From Psettodes erumei (lineage: Eukaryota > Chordata > Actinopteri > Pleuronectiformes > Psettodidae): a stretch of DNA of 64,000 nucleotides. Below are positions 39,501-52,368 of this stretch, one piece after another (positions within the stretch are counted from its first letter, which is position 1; every line of letters starts with the position of its first letter). The translations under genes were made by a program, and so were the position numbers. The stretch spans positions 4,030,001 to 4,094,000 of the forward strand of contig JAFBJZ010000952.1 in assembly GCA_016785225.1 (NCBI GenBank), given 5' to 3'. Under the pieces are notes generated by a model. That model worked only from the letters and a program-made list of their open reading frames with translations, was not told the origin of the DNA and made no database searches.

Positions 39501-42500
39501 TGAGAACAAAAAAAAGAGAAAAACAAAAAGAAACAGTCAACACTGAAATCTCTCCATAATTCTCTCAGTGACTCATTTTCCACACACTGGAACATTCATA
39601 CTAAACGTAAGAATACTCCATTACCAGTCCTGCATTCATTATGTTGCTTAAGTAGAAATGGCAAATAAAGTAGTAGATGAAGCAGTAGAACCCTCTCTGT
39701 CAGTGTTATATTATAGGAAGGTTATTACTGAGGCATCAACCATAAATCAGCATTTTAATGTTGTGGCTAATTTCAACAGCTTCATACAGTGTTGGGTAGT
39801 TTAATTGATTACAATGCATAAGAGTGTATGAGCAGAACTATGCTTTTTTGTTTATCTCTAGTCTCCAAAAAAAGAAATTCTCAAGTACATTACAGGTTCC
39901 TCAAAATTAAGTACAAAGGACAAAAAATTAAGTTACAAATGTAGGGTTTCACATGTCAAATCTGAACATTCAAATACAGTTGCAGAAAGTAAGTAGTAAG
40001 TAATGAGTAAGAAATGTAATATAATAATATAAAAAAATTAAAAAGAAGAGAAACAAATTGCTCAGCATAGGACACAACACAGCATTTAAAAAAATTGCAT
40101 CCCACATGGCACAACAGAAAAACGCTGAACTGTATAGTCTCATTCACAACATATCTCAAGCAGAGTAAAACATTCAGTTTCATACCTGTATATGTCATAT
40201 ATTTCATAATGATGAATCTTTGTGGCTGTAACCAGGTGTGAGGAACATGGAGAGTCATATGTGGATTTGTAAACCCACGGGTCTGAACCAGGGCAAAGGG
40301 ATCTTTCTGCTGAAGAGCCAGGAGGACTTGGCTGCCTTCAGACTGCAGCTGCAGCACATGGAGGACAGCAAAGCGAACAGGAAGATGTATCGCGGCCGGC
40401 CTCAGGCTCGCATTGTGCAAAAGTGGGTGAACAACATGTCACAATCATCACGTCTGCCCCTAAAAGGTTTGATGTTTTCAGGAAAATGAAACTACTACTA
40501 CTACTTTAACTGGGGTTTAAAACATACAAATCTCCAAAACTGCAGCCATAAGGTTTTTACATTAATACTGAATAATCAGAGAAACATACAATACTTGAAA
40601 CGAGCAAGCAATGGAGAGCTATACAAACAATGTTGGTATTCTGTAAGTTGGTAAACTCTAGTAAGTGGGTATGTCCCTTTTTGAGAAAACATTGACAGTC
40701 TGAGATGGCTTTCAGTAAGTATCGTGTAAAATGTTAACAGATTATTGAGGGAATTTTGTTTCAGCAGTTGTCTGACCAAATAATATTTTATGTTGAAATA
40801 CTTCTGCTACTACTTCTGTTTTCTTGAAGGTAAACTCACATCTTTCTCTCAGTTACATTCAGAGCCCGCTGCTCCTGAAAGGGAAGAAGTTTGATGTCCG
40901 CTCTTACCTTCTGCTCGCCTGCACTGCACCTTACATGGTCTTCTTTCGCCATGGTTATGTGCGACTGACCTGCGACCCCTACGACCCCAGCTCCAACAAC
41001 CTCTCTGCCCACCTGACCAATCAGGTTGATATTAAATAATATGCACACTCATATTTGCACACTTATCCAGGGCAAACTGACAGATCAAAGCTTGAACCAA
41101 GAATTTTTGATTTTTAATCTGCTGTGAAGTTAAATTGAATCAGTCAGTTCAAATCTCAACACAATGTCTATTTGGTCCAGTTAATCTTTGCGGATGTAAA
41201 TTCAACCAACATATATAATAAGGAAGAACTCATAACTGACAAGAAATTTTTATTATTTTTTATTCTGTCTTTGGTATTGTACAGTTTGCAGGCACTCTGC
41301 ACTCTCTCTGATTTCCTTTCATTTCATTTTTTCAGCTGTTAATGGCCAAATGTGAAAATATGTGATTTCCATGGTTCCCACAATCATGATAATACCGAAT
41401 AAAATATATTTACACAGTATAAATGTTTTTCTCCAAAATATTTTCATCCCATTGCTCTTTGCAGTACTCGTCCCCCCATCTGTCTCTCTGCCTGTGCTGA
41501 CTGCTTTGTGTGTCTTTGGTCCCCCTGCTGTCGGGCTCCAGTACATGCAGAAGAAGAATCCTCTGTACAGCCAGATGAAGGAGGACACTGTGTGGTCCAT
41601 GGACAGCTTCAACGCCTACGTCAACGACAGGTTTCGTGTTGCCAAGGGTCTGCCCAGGGACTGGGTGCTGGGCACTTTCACAGTAAGTGCTGCTGTGTGT
41701 TGTAGCTCTCGGGGACCAATTACCATTTTAATGATGGTTTCTGGTGCTTGCAGCTAATTGAGATTGTGGTTAGGTTTGCGTGATCTCATCGCTGTCTGAG
41801 GATGCATCATCCTGTTACTACAATAGAATATCAAACTTGCTTCTGCTGTTTTCATCCATAATTCCTTACAGCCTTGTAGCAAATAAGTTGAAATCTCAAA
41901 CTGTGATAGTGGCAGACTTTGAAGAAACAAACAAAACAGAAAAAAATGTAGTCATGGGAGTACTACACAGCCAGTGCTAAAGTTGTACAATGAACTCAAG
42001 GGAAATCACCTGTGTATTTTGGGTTGGGCCTGGAGATGACACCTCTTAAACAGAAAGTTTGTTTGGAATTTTAAACACTGAGGCCATCAAGTTGCATTAT
42101 GGGAAATGCAGGATGAATTGTTTTTGGATCTTACTTCCTGTTATGGAAAAACAGTCATATCTCAGCCTCTGCTGCTTCAATTTCATCCATTCTTTTATAA
42201 ATATGCCTCTCGTGAATCCCCCAACTTTATGGAAGTGCAATTCTAAATCATTTTCAAACCAGTAACTGTTTTGTAACTGCCCATATGAACGATACCTTTG
42301 CGAGGTGATGTAATATCAATGTCAGGTTTACAGCTTGTTCTGCTGCCCCCAAGTGGCTGCTTTGAATTGTTTTATAGGCGAAGAAATCACTGTATCATTT
42401 AAAAAGAGCAGACACCTATCAATGTTAAAGAAATGCAACCATGCGTTTTGAGATATAGTTGTTTAGAGCTGCTGGAACCAGTGCTATTTTATATATATGT

Positions 42501-43439
42501 CTGTCACTCTGAATCCAAATGAACAATGGAGTGTCTGATTGGTTGTTTTCTTTCCTTTCCACGCATCAGAAGCGCATGCAGCAGATCATGAAGCAGTGCT
42601 TCTTTGCAGTCAAATCCAAGTTAGACTGCCGACTGGGCTTCTTTGACTTGATTGGCTGCGACTTCATGGTTGATGATGACTTCAGGGTGGGTGAGGCCTC
42701 AGTTAATTTCTGCATGGTGGTCCAGTATCCACCATGTGAATCAGTGCTAACTTGGTGTGGTCCTGACAGGTTTGGCTGCTGGAAATGAACTGTAATCCAG
42801 CTCTCCATACCAACTGTGAGGTGCTGAAGGAGGTTATACCCAGCACAGTTGTGGAGACGCTGGGTGAGCTCATCATCATCTTCTTACATTTCACAGACCA
42901 GAAATTAGTATTTTGCAGATATTCATGTTTTTAGTTGTGTCACTAGTACACCACCACCCACACTTTTTTAAACTGTTGTTACTCTTTCCTCCTCTCCTTT
43001 AGATTTAACCCTGGAGATCTTCAACAAGTGTCGTCTCAGGCAGAGAATCCTTCCTTTAGCCAGTCAGAGGGAGTTTGTGCTGCTCTACAATGGAGATTTG
43101 CCTCCTGATTCAGCGTCGGCCTGCTACAAGAGCAACACAAACAGGGAATGCTGCCAGAAAACCACCAAAAAGATCCAAAAGACTGAAACTAGAAAATGCG
43201 AGTCAGGAATAGAAGGCAAAAATGTGCCCTCCACATCCCCTGGTAGTTGTGTGAATGCCTCACAGAGTGCTGAAGGACTGGGTAGTTCAAAATCTGGCCA
43301 CCATCCTGCCACCCCGCCTTTCTCTCAAAACTCACAGTCAGTGCAGAGACCTTCACATTTAGACCCCAGCACCAACAGCATACAGACTGTAAGGAGTAAA
43401 AGCCATAGGCCTCAGGTCCAGCTCAAGTTGAGCAAATGA
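36513..43439 (+). CDS. ttll10: ttll10, tubulin tyrosine ligase-like family member 10 (tubulin polyglycylase)
   Basis: Eleven coding exons join in phase: 36513-36798, 37049-37199, 37445-37563, 37716-37836, 38752-38837, 40236-40422, 40853-41024, 41542-41682, 42570-42686, 42770-42863, 43003-43439 (about 636 residues). Exon 1 encodes a low-complexity acidic N-terminus of about 95 residues. The TTL/ATP-grasp domain (about 130-555) starts at GPFYFFGGANGAEI and contains IPNNSVLTTKIGLL, WICKPTGLNQGKGIFLL (nucleotide loop, K267), GKKFDVRSYLL, DLIGCDFMVDDDFRVWLLEM and the metal-binding E465-x-N467. The tail of about 110 residues is Ser/Thr-rich. Family knowledge: TTLL10 elongates polyglycine side chains on tubulin and other proteins such as nucleosome assembly proteins; the human enzyme is reported inactive through two substitutions. 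The E-M-N motif is intact here, so activity is plausible but unproven. It lies downstream of the mir-200 cluster on the same strand, as in human. Confidence 0.93.
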
Positions 43440-43615
43440 TCTTTGCATCACCATTTGAAGGTCACAGGTGAGCTGAAGCACTCCAAGACCCAGCAGGTGA
43501 CACGCATCATCATGTCTCTGTCATCACCGGCGCTGAGTGAACACTGTCCCCTCCTCATGCTGAACCTCCTGTGCCTGTGGACAAAAATGACAGGAGAGTG
43601 AAAAACTGCTTAGTG

Positions 43616-43621
43616 AATAAA
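43616..43621 (+). terminator. ttll10 polyadenylation signal AATAAA
   Basis: Canonical AATAAA 177 bases after the ttll10 stop, giving a short 3' UTR. Confidence 0.6.
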
Positions 43622-43639
43622 ACAGAAGAGGAACTATGA

Positions 43640-44764
43640 AGCATATTTGCAAATAATTTTGAGCAGCTAAAAAAACATCTCAGTCTAAAAACAATCTACA
43701 CACTGGACATCTGGTGCTTTTTTATTCTTAGAAAAATTTGGAGGAAGTGTGGGAAAGGAAATTATTAATATGAGAATGAAGAATCTATTTATCTTCTTTG
43801 ACGCTGATAGCTCGTTTCATTTTCATGTATGTCTTGTGAACAGTTTTTCTTCTCTTCCAATGTTGGTGAAGTGGTTTTCTGCAACGGAGGCGCGTGACCC
43901 CCATCCTCAAATCAAATTGTGTCACTTCACAGACACAGGAGAGCAGCCCCTGCCCTGTGGAAAGACAGAAAGAGTCACATGTGATTGTGTGCGGAACCTC
44001 CCACCATCTTACTGTAAATCTGTCAAGGAAGATCAACACAATGCTCCACTCTACAGTTGTTGCGGTTTGTTCTTTTGACTGCAGCTCTGTGCCTCTCTGT
44101 TTCATAACTCATAATTATCCGTCCATATTCATGGCTCTGCTCATGTAAACACAGGCGGGCATGGTACCATCCTTTCCTAACAGGATGCTTGCTTCATCCA
44201 TGTTTCTCAACAAGGAGGCTAAGAGCATCACAGAGCAAAATGAAACAGTGTTTGTTTATTTATTTATTTTTTATTTATTTACCAAATGACGTTTTTCTTT
44301 GTCCTGACGAAGCATCAGCACACTCCCTGTGTGAGCTCAGAGTGTAAATTACCAAACTGAGGAAGCTGCTCTGCTCTGTCAGACAGCCAACCGACAGGAA
44401 GGAAGGAACAACTACTATGCCGCAACTCGACGACAACTTCTTGTCACTTCTATCTTAAATTCCTCTCCAAAAGGTATTACATCTTTCGATCTCGGGGCTC
44501 TGTGAAAATCGACACTACATTCTGGCAAAAAGGGGGTACTAGAGCTTAACAGCACCACCCCCTTCCTCCCCTTTTCAGCACACAATATCCTCTTTTGGAC
44601 CCCAACCAGCCCCTTTTTTTATGTTATCTCTTAGGTTTTAGTGGCCCACACACACACGCACACACACACACACACAGAATGAGGATGATTGCCTAGGCAG
44701 ATGGGGCTCAGTGTGTGGACTAGAAGCTGAGACAAGGCTGCGAGGGACGGAGTCCTCATCCACC
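43640..44764. other. ttll10-plekhn1 intergenic region and plekhn1 promoter/5' UTR
   Basis: About 1.1 kb with no coding signal. It contains a TTTATTTATTT run near 44255-44280 and a CA microsatellite at about 44645-44678 lying within 120 bases of the plekhn1 ATG, so probably in its leader. No TATA box was identified. Confidence 0.4.
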
Positions 44765-47700
44765 ATGGGATGCTGCAGTGTGACCCAGAGGCACACCGGA
44801 GTGGACGAGGTGGGCCCTGATGAGATAGAGCTCCTGGAACTCTCTGGAGACAATCTAGGGTAAGGCATTAATATAAGTTAACAATTTAAAGCTAAAAACT
44901 TCTGAAATAGAAAAAAGGTACTGCTGTTAAATTGACCAAACTATAACTATAGTTCTGTAAATAAATATTACTGTGGAAATAACATTGGGATATTTGCATC
45001 TCCTCATCCAAAATTGTGAATTCAGCCATTTTTCTTTTGCTTGTCATCATAACTTGCTGGCTGTCTGTTGTGGGTTTGCTAAAATGTGGTTTTGTGTGTC
45101 TGGGTTCTAGAGGAGGAAGCGATGACTGTGAAAAGAGCACCATCCTTTAGCAGCTTCTCTTTCCACCTCTGTGGTATTCTTTGGAACTAAATGTGTTAAT
45201 CACGTGTAAGCACTTGTAAAGCATGTGTGGAGGCAGCCTCCTGTGTAACCTCTGTCAAAGCTGCAGAGAATTCACTTATACCACGATGTTCATGCCATGT
45301 GCTTCGTTTGGCACAGTAACAGCTTTCTGCTTTCTGATGGAGAACATCCATTTTCTGTGAAGCAAAGTTTGGATTATGAATCGCCATGAAGACACCTGCA
45401 GAACAAAAAATTACATCCTTATGGTTTCCAACCATCAGCACCCACCATAACCACAAGGCAGGCTAACTAATTGGCTCCTATTTGGTCAACATGAACTTGA
45501 GAATCCAGTGATGCTGCACTGATGTGATTAGCAGATTACTACAAGACAATGGCTGCAGCCTGGAGGGGTTTAATACAGAGTCTGGGCGGGACAAATCTCC
45601 ATTGGTTCTCAGGCTGGGGGATTAACAGAAGCTAATCACAACAGTAGCTACCAGTCCTTATGTGTGGCTGTTTAATGATTACTGATTATGGTCGCAGGCC
45701 TCTCATATTTGTATTTATGAGCGAGATGGAGGTGTGTGTCATAAAGACGCATGCTCAAAAACAGATGTGCACTTGATCAGGTGTGTCTAGTATGTGCCGA
45801 GATGCAGATGTACACACATCATGTCGCTCAAACTGTAAAGTTGGTATCCCACTGCCAGTAAAACTTCCAGAAGAGGGCAAAATCTCAGACCTGTCGCCAC
45901 CACCATCCATGATTTGATTTATTTATTTTTATGGGGACAAGCATGTACCACCAATGGCACATAACACAGCATATATAGCCCCTAGTCCCTATATGAGCCA
46001 TAATAAAACAAAACACAAAGTGAGTAAGAAAATGCACACAAAACAGCACAAAGCACAATGATACAATGAAAATATCATAAAACTCACTGACAAGCACCAG
46101 GTCATTCATGACTAAATAACTGACTCCTCTTTAAAGCTGAGTGTAAAATGATCCCATTCATGATTCACTGTGAGACCCGTGGGTGAAGCGTTCCACATTC
46201 ATCCCCCAAACAGAGGAATAAGCCTGTCCAAAGGAGAATTTACAAAAGGGCTCCTTACAATTCCCTTTAGAGTTATTGAGTAAAGAAACCCAGGTTAATA
46301 AAATCAAATTCAATAAAATGATAAAAAAGTAATATACAGCAAGACTATGACCTGGATCTTACTGGCTTCTCATCCAAAATTTTAATTGCAAAATTTTAGC
46401 TACATCATCTGTGCTGATAGATTCCTTTACTTTCTTTGTGAATTGTATTGTGGAAATTAGTATACATCAAAATCATATTCAGTAATCAGCCATTTCTTGA
46501 ATGCACACTGACTGCTTTGCTGCTGCTTTTGTCACGTGTATGTATGTAAACCCTAAGGCTACAAAATATGGTGGTAATGGGTCAGCAGGTGTGTCTGTCT
46601 CTGCTGTAGCTACTATAAGCAGATTATGTCTGGCTGCTGCTGGACTGCTGGGGGGCAGGTCAGTATGTCATTGAAAATGTGATACCTCCTATTGCTATGC
46701 AACAGGATCTCGCAGTTAAGCACCTCCAGTTGGCCGGAAATAAAAAATGTATGTGAAAATGTACTAATGCATGCGTGTTTATGCAGGGTGTGGAGTCTGG
46801 GAGAAACCAGACTTCAGCTGTCAGTGAGGAGCAGCAGGGATGAGCCGCAGCCGGCGCCGCCACGCTACCCTTCTATACGACACCTGGAACAAGAGGTCGC
46901 CACGTGTGTGCTGTGTGTGTCTGTTTTTGTGTTGTGCAGGGTGTTTACAAAGACATAAGTGGAAGCTTCATTCAGTAAGAGCCCAGCCTGTGGCTCACTC
47001 TGGACAAACCCTTTAACATTTGCTAAGATAAGATAAGAATGCCTTTATTCTCATCATACATTGGGTACATGATGAAAATTAGAATGCTGGTGTTTGAGCA
47101 GTGGTAAAATGTGCTTCACATGAATATCAAAAGTTTCCACTCAGTGCTATTATTAGTGTTGAGGCCAGGCGTGCTCTGTATGCACACAATGGGAATTTCC
47201 AGGACAAAAGTGAGATGCCACATTCCCAGTGGGGTGTGATTCAAACTTTATAGGAAATAAAGGTGGGAGGAAACATTGCCACACAAACTGTGACAAACTG
47301 TCTGAACATGGAGAATCCACACCCCCGTGCATTTATTTCCTGAATACACTGTTTTCAGGTTTATATATCAAACTGATTGTGCAACATTTTGCTCAAAATC
47401 AGACTGCAACGGTGAAAAGCGTAAGTTTGCTGAATAATGTATGACTCATCATAATGTGAAAACGTAGACACATACTGATGGGGGCTGTAATACAAGATGG
47501 TGCATGTGTAAAAAAACAACAACATACAAGTCTTGGCATTTTTAATAAAAACAATCAAAAACATCAAATTAACAGATAATAATCAATAAATATGAGCTGA
47601 TAGAGTTTTGTATCTGTAGGTGGTGCTGTGGGGTAAGAGCAGAGATGAGCTACACCATAGGATCTACTCCCAGCAGCCAATCAGGGGCTGGGAGGGCCAA

Positions 47701-50700
47701 CCTGCCCACATGTATGGAGAGGTTATTCACTCCTCTCTGGTGTCTCTCTACAACAGCTACACACAGGTAACGTGGCATGGCACTGTGACATTCAGCTGAG
47801 AGTAACAACATGAGGATCCACCAAAATATCGTCCTCAGACAAACTTCTGTGCAACATATTATGTTGAAAAAGAGTAAAACAGCTTGGTTTTATTGTTGTG
47901 GACATAAAGGACATAAACACACAGTTAATGGAAAATTCAGGAGCTACTAAATCAGGTGCATTACATTTTTCTGTGCAGGAAACCCGTGAACACTTCCTGG
48001 TGTTGTTCTCGTTTCACCTGTTGATCCTCTCTGTGGACCACTCGCAACAAGATTTTATTTATGAGGTAAACTTTAATAAATGTATGTAAAATGTCAAATA
48101 AAACTCAGGAGATAGAGGTCCTGAACACAGCAAAGAAAAACATTTCAAACAAAAACTTAGTCTGTTCCTTCTTGGCAACATTGCTTTCTGTTTCTAACAA
48201 CAGATCAAATGGCTACATGAAATGTGAAGTTGGCCTTATCTCTCCAACTCCATTTCCATCTGCAACAGGAAGCTTTTTAATGTAAAAAAAAAGATTGTAT
48301 TTATGTAGATGCAACATGACTTGACTGGCATTTGGTGAAACAGGGACTATACTGCAGAGTCATTAATGCTTTTTTTGTGGTTGGGGATTGCAGTCTCTTT
48401 GGAGGAAAATGAAATGCATTGACAGCAATGATTGTTTTTTCTTTTCTTATCTCACAGGGCATACTTCCCCTTTCTGGATTTACCTTACAAGCTGTCTCCC
48501 TGGACCCTGACACGTCACATTCACCACACATGTTTGAGATTAGTGGTGAATCAGTGGAAATTACCAAATTCAGATAAGACATGGCAATACAGTGTAAAAT
48601 ACTGAGCATGATTTATGCTGTTCCCCATTTCATCCAGGTCCAATGGTGGATTCCAGGGAATTCATATGTGCCAGTGCTGTTGAGCTGCACACATGGATGA
48701 AGCAAATAGAAGACAGGAGACACAAGTTAATGACACAACCCATGAGTCCCTCTCACTGCTCTCTCTTCTATCTAGTAATTCACTCTTGTATATCTGGTTA
48801 TAATGTAAGTGTACTTGAAATAGCAGTTTGGCCAAGTTGTTCGTTAATGGATTGTTCACATATTTTTCCCCTAGTTACCATGTGATGTGCGCTGGAAAAG
48901 AGAAGAACTACTGAAATATTTACTACTAGCTCCAATATGGCAGTGGGAGGGTTTGCCCATACAGCACATGGGCCAGCCTGGATACATATCTATCGTCCAT
49001 ATAATCAACTCAGAAAGACAGGTAATCAATATTCTCTCACTCTGTAGTAATAATCTGCATAATTAACTCTACCAAGGAGGTTATGTTGCTGTTTTTTTGT
49101 GTTTGTACAGTGCCATTTTTTTTGGCATTTTTTGACATATACTAGAACATGTCATGGCATTTGTACAACACAGTGTACTGTGACATTTCTTTGTTTTTTT
49201 ACAACACACTCTACTATGATGTTTTTTATGTTCTTACAACATACTATACTATGATTTTTCTGACATTTTTAACACATTTGACAGACTATTCTTTGATGTT
49301 TTTTAAAAAAACATTTTTCATGTTTTTATGACACCGTATACAATGGTTATGCAATTTTATGACATGCTGTGCAATGACTTATTTGAATTTTAAAAATTAT
49401 GCTATGAAGTGTTTATGAAACTTTATTCTTTGTTATTTTTTTGACATTTTAAACTTTTTGTGACATACTTTAATAGCATTTTTTCCTCATTTTGTTTGAC
49501 ATACTTTACTTTAACACATTTTATGCCAAGGAGTGTTTATGAAACACTATTCTTTGATTTTTTTAAAACACATTTCATTCTATGAGGTGTTCATAAAACA
49601 CTATCCTTTAATGTTTTTTTTGGACATTTTTCATCTTTTTACGACATACTATACAATGGTGTTGTTTTCCCATTTTCATGACATTCTATGTTGATAAAAT
49701 GTTACACTTTGAAACTGTTTGTGTTTTTACAGCGTACTATACTACGGTGTTTTTACATTTTACACTATACTATAGCATTTTTTTTTGCATTTTTTAGATA
49801 GTATACTATGACCCTTTTTTGCATTTTTAACACATGTTATGCTATGGAGTGTTTATGGAACAGTAATCTTTCGTGTTTTTTACCACACTGTTCACCACTG
49901 TTACCACATATTGTTTTTTGAGATTTTCACTTTTTTTTTTACATAGTATACCATAATCTTATTTACCTTTTTAACATATTTGTTATTTGTTTGTCTATGA
50001 TGTTTTTTAGGTGCTTTTACCAAACATACTTTCTTGAAATCTTTCACATTTTTATGACATTCTATGCTATGACATATTTCATGTTTTTTCAACATACTAT
50101 ACTATGGGATTTTTTCAATTTTTTTGACAGGAGTTTTTGAAGTATGACCTTTTTTGCATAATATGTAAAAAGGCTATTTTATTGTTAATGTTGATTACTG
50201 TCACCATCCGAGAGATCTGAGAGGACTGGTCATGCATTATAGACAGTTCTGTTAAGGTTCCTGGGACCGTTATTGTTCTGAATTCATGTTCATGTTTATT
50301 TTGTTAAATTTACCAGTTGGTGAAGGCTATGTCAGTCATGTTGTGGCTTTTGTGTTTGTATATCAGTGGTGGGTTTGGAACCTCCAGCCAATATATCCTT
50401 TAAGACAGAGATCTTGATCTCTAAACAAACCGGTCTACTTGTAGCTGCACAGTTTGAAGGTCAAATGCATTAATTTTTTCCACATACTCTACCATAATGT
50501 TTTTAATCAGAGTTTTAATGCCTAATTTTGTCATGTTCTTTATATGTCTTGCCTTACTATAGTACTATGGACAAATTTTTGGCAGTGGAATTATCTGCGT
50601 TGGATAGCTGACACAGCAGTAACAGACAGTACTTTTGTTCTCTCAGGGACCCCAAGAAAGACTGATGGTTCTCTTCCCTCAAGATGTCCTGCTGCTGTCA

Positions 50701-52368
50701 GTTGACAACAAGCGGCTGAATATAAGATATGAGGTAGTGTAAAATGACTCTGTAGGAAAACTCTCTAATAATACCCCTGTCTTTTTTGACTCATTACAAA
50801 TAGCATGGGTGGAACATTTTGTAACTCAAACCTGCTGCCTGAAATTTCAGTAAATGTATTTCTGCAGCTAAAATGACATTCTTACTGTACAATCATTTTA
50901 ATAATTTCATAGAAGTGAATTAATTTTTTCCTCTTTCCACAGGGCAGGTTGCCTCGACACAGCATCAGAGCAGTGGAACAGTCTGCCTCACCTGGACGGC
51001 TGGAGTTTGAGCTGATAGGTATATGGACGTGACACCAATACTTCTTTTAGTTAAGTGTAGTATTGGAACATAGCAAAACTAACCACAGTAAGGGACACAG
51101 TCTTTTTCTATTATCACTGCTCTGTTTTAGGTGAGCTGATGGAGCCCCTCCACGTCTCTTGTACCTGCCTGGAAGATTATCAGAATTGGATTTTTCAATT
51201 ACAACAGGTAAGGTGTTTATATATATATATGTAAAAGATGTTATATACATATATATTATAATAATATATTAGACTTGTGACATAACTGATTTATATTGTT
51301 TAAAGCTGCCATAAATGACGCATAGCCCTTTGGGTGCAGCAGAACATCAAAACCAAATCTGATATATCACATTATAAAGCAAACTTGTCAGCAATTACTG
51401 CCTACTTACTCATCCATCTCATATAGTGCAACATAAGCATTCATTTGGTATTGTATGTGCAGATTGTGCCAAATGAGACTAATATAGTGGAATTCCAGGG
51501 TTGGAGATAATAAGTTGTGAATTCGTCACAAAGAGCGACCCTTTTTATATTACATGTTTAGATTATTTCTATTATTAATGATCTAAATATGGTTAAATGA
51601 AAATATACCACTTTACTGACCTCCCTCAGCCTTTAGAAGAGTGTAACAGTGGAATTAAAAGGACTTTGCTGTTGCTGTTTCTGTATGTTTGTCTATGAGT
51701 GAGCATATAGACATAAACTACCTGAAGGTAATGTGCTGTGAGTAGCTCAACCAGATTTTGATTTTCAGATTTTGAGATTTTTGAGACAAATGACTACTTG
51801 TACTTGTCTGAGCACATTTCAGTTCCTTGTTTTGTTGCAGTTTATCTCTTCTGCCTCCCTGTGGCCAAAAATACAATAATACAGGTTCAAGCTTTAAGAG
51901 TAAGAACCCCTAAAGGCAACAACCACTATTTTCACCCATTTACTACAAATCACTGCTGACCATTTTCTAAAGCATGCTGAAAATTTCATAGCTCCCACTG
52001 GTCCCACCAACAGCCACTGGTTTTAGTTTGGTATGAAAATCAACTTGCAGAAACTTGTTTGAGCTCAAGACCGCCAGCACACCCAATTTTTGCTACCTAT
52101 TTTTAACCCTTTCTCCCCCGATTGTTAATTTCTCCTTTTCATCTCCTGATTGAATAGTGATATAAAACAAATGTGTGTATATAAAGCAATAATGAAGCAA
52201 CTGATTATCAACAAGGCTTTTATCCTTGATGAGCAGACAGACAGAAGCAGTTACATTACAACAAGTCAAGCTGGACCTCCAATTATGCCAAAGCTGCAGA
52301 GGAGCAGGAAGGAGCCAAAGGGAACAATGATAACCACCGCCCAATGTCACATCAGTGGACGCAGCTGA
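44765..52368 (+). CDS. plekhn1: plekhn1-like, pleckstrin homology domain-containing family N member 1
   Basis: Proposed exons: 44765-44859, 46787-46895, 47620-47766, 47979-48065, 48458-48545, 48638-48774, 48875-49021, 50647-50733, 50943-51018, 51131-51207, 52237-52368 (about 393 residues, all phases agree). The start is CACCATGGGATGC: MGCC gives an N-myristoylation glycine with two adjacent cysteines suited to palmitoylation. PH-type domain 1 (about 97-211) includes MYGEVIHSSLVSLYNSYTQ, GILPLSGFTLQAVSL and VELHTWMKQIEDRR. PH-type domain 2 (about 258-350) includes ERLMVLFPQDVLLLS and VSCTCLEDYQNWIFQLQQ; both line up with the tandem PH region of human PLEKHN1. Known: PLEKHN1 (CLPABP) binds cardiolipin and phosphatidic acid and associates with mitochondria. 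Here the long C-terminal tail of the human protein (611 aa) is largely missing. Exon 2's donor (GAG|GTCGCC) is weak and exon 11 is less certain. A diverged paralogue is possible. Confidence 0.78.
45897..46270. repeat. Probable degraded interspersed repeat in plekhn1 intron 1
   Basis: The stretch beginning TTTATTTATTTTTATGGGGA, with the later GTGAGACCCGTGGGTGAAGC portion, resembles a common teleost retroposon remnant as I remember it. No ORF or target duplication was identified, so class and boundaries are guesses. Confidence 0.3.
47023..47095. repeat. Possible retroposon 3' end (AAGATAAGATAAGAATGCC-type)
   Basis: Tandem AAGAT units followed by GCCTTTATTCTCATCATACA resemble the 3' ends of teleost SINE/LINE copies. 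Very short; the element class is not determined. Confidence 0.25.
49085..50140. repeat. Degenerate tandem array (about 35-bp units) in plekhn1 intron 7
   Basis: Units built around TTTTATGACATACTATACTA, followed by a T-run, recur roughly every 30-40 bases across about 1 kb. A longer-range unit containing GGAGTGTTTATGAAACAC recurs near 49397, 49520, 49575 and 49840, suggesting a higher-order repeat. Copies are heavily diverged. Isolated relics continue to about 50580. It lies wholly between exon 7 (ends 49021) and exon 8 (starts 50647). Confidence 0.75.
51216..51270. repeat. AT-rich (TA)n stretch in the last plekhn1 intron
   Basis: TATATATATATATG and later TATACATATATATTATAATA begin just after the exon 10 donor GTAAGG. 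Simple repeat only. Confidence 0.8.

Noticed and set aside
39956..40420. 154-codon minus-strand frame
   Set aside because: Antisense shadow of ttll10 exon 6 (40236-40422), running into intron.
49085..50140. CRISPR-like reading of the regularly spaced repeats
   Set aside because: Units are diverged, spacers are repetitive rather than unique, and the array lies in an intron of a vertebrate gene.
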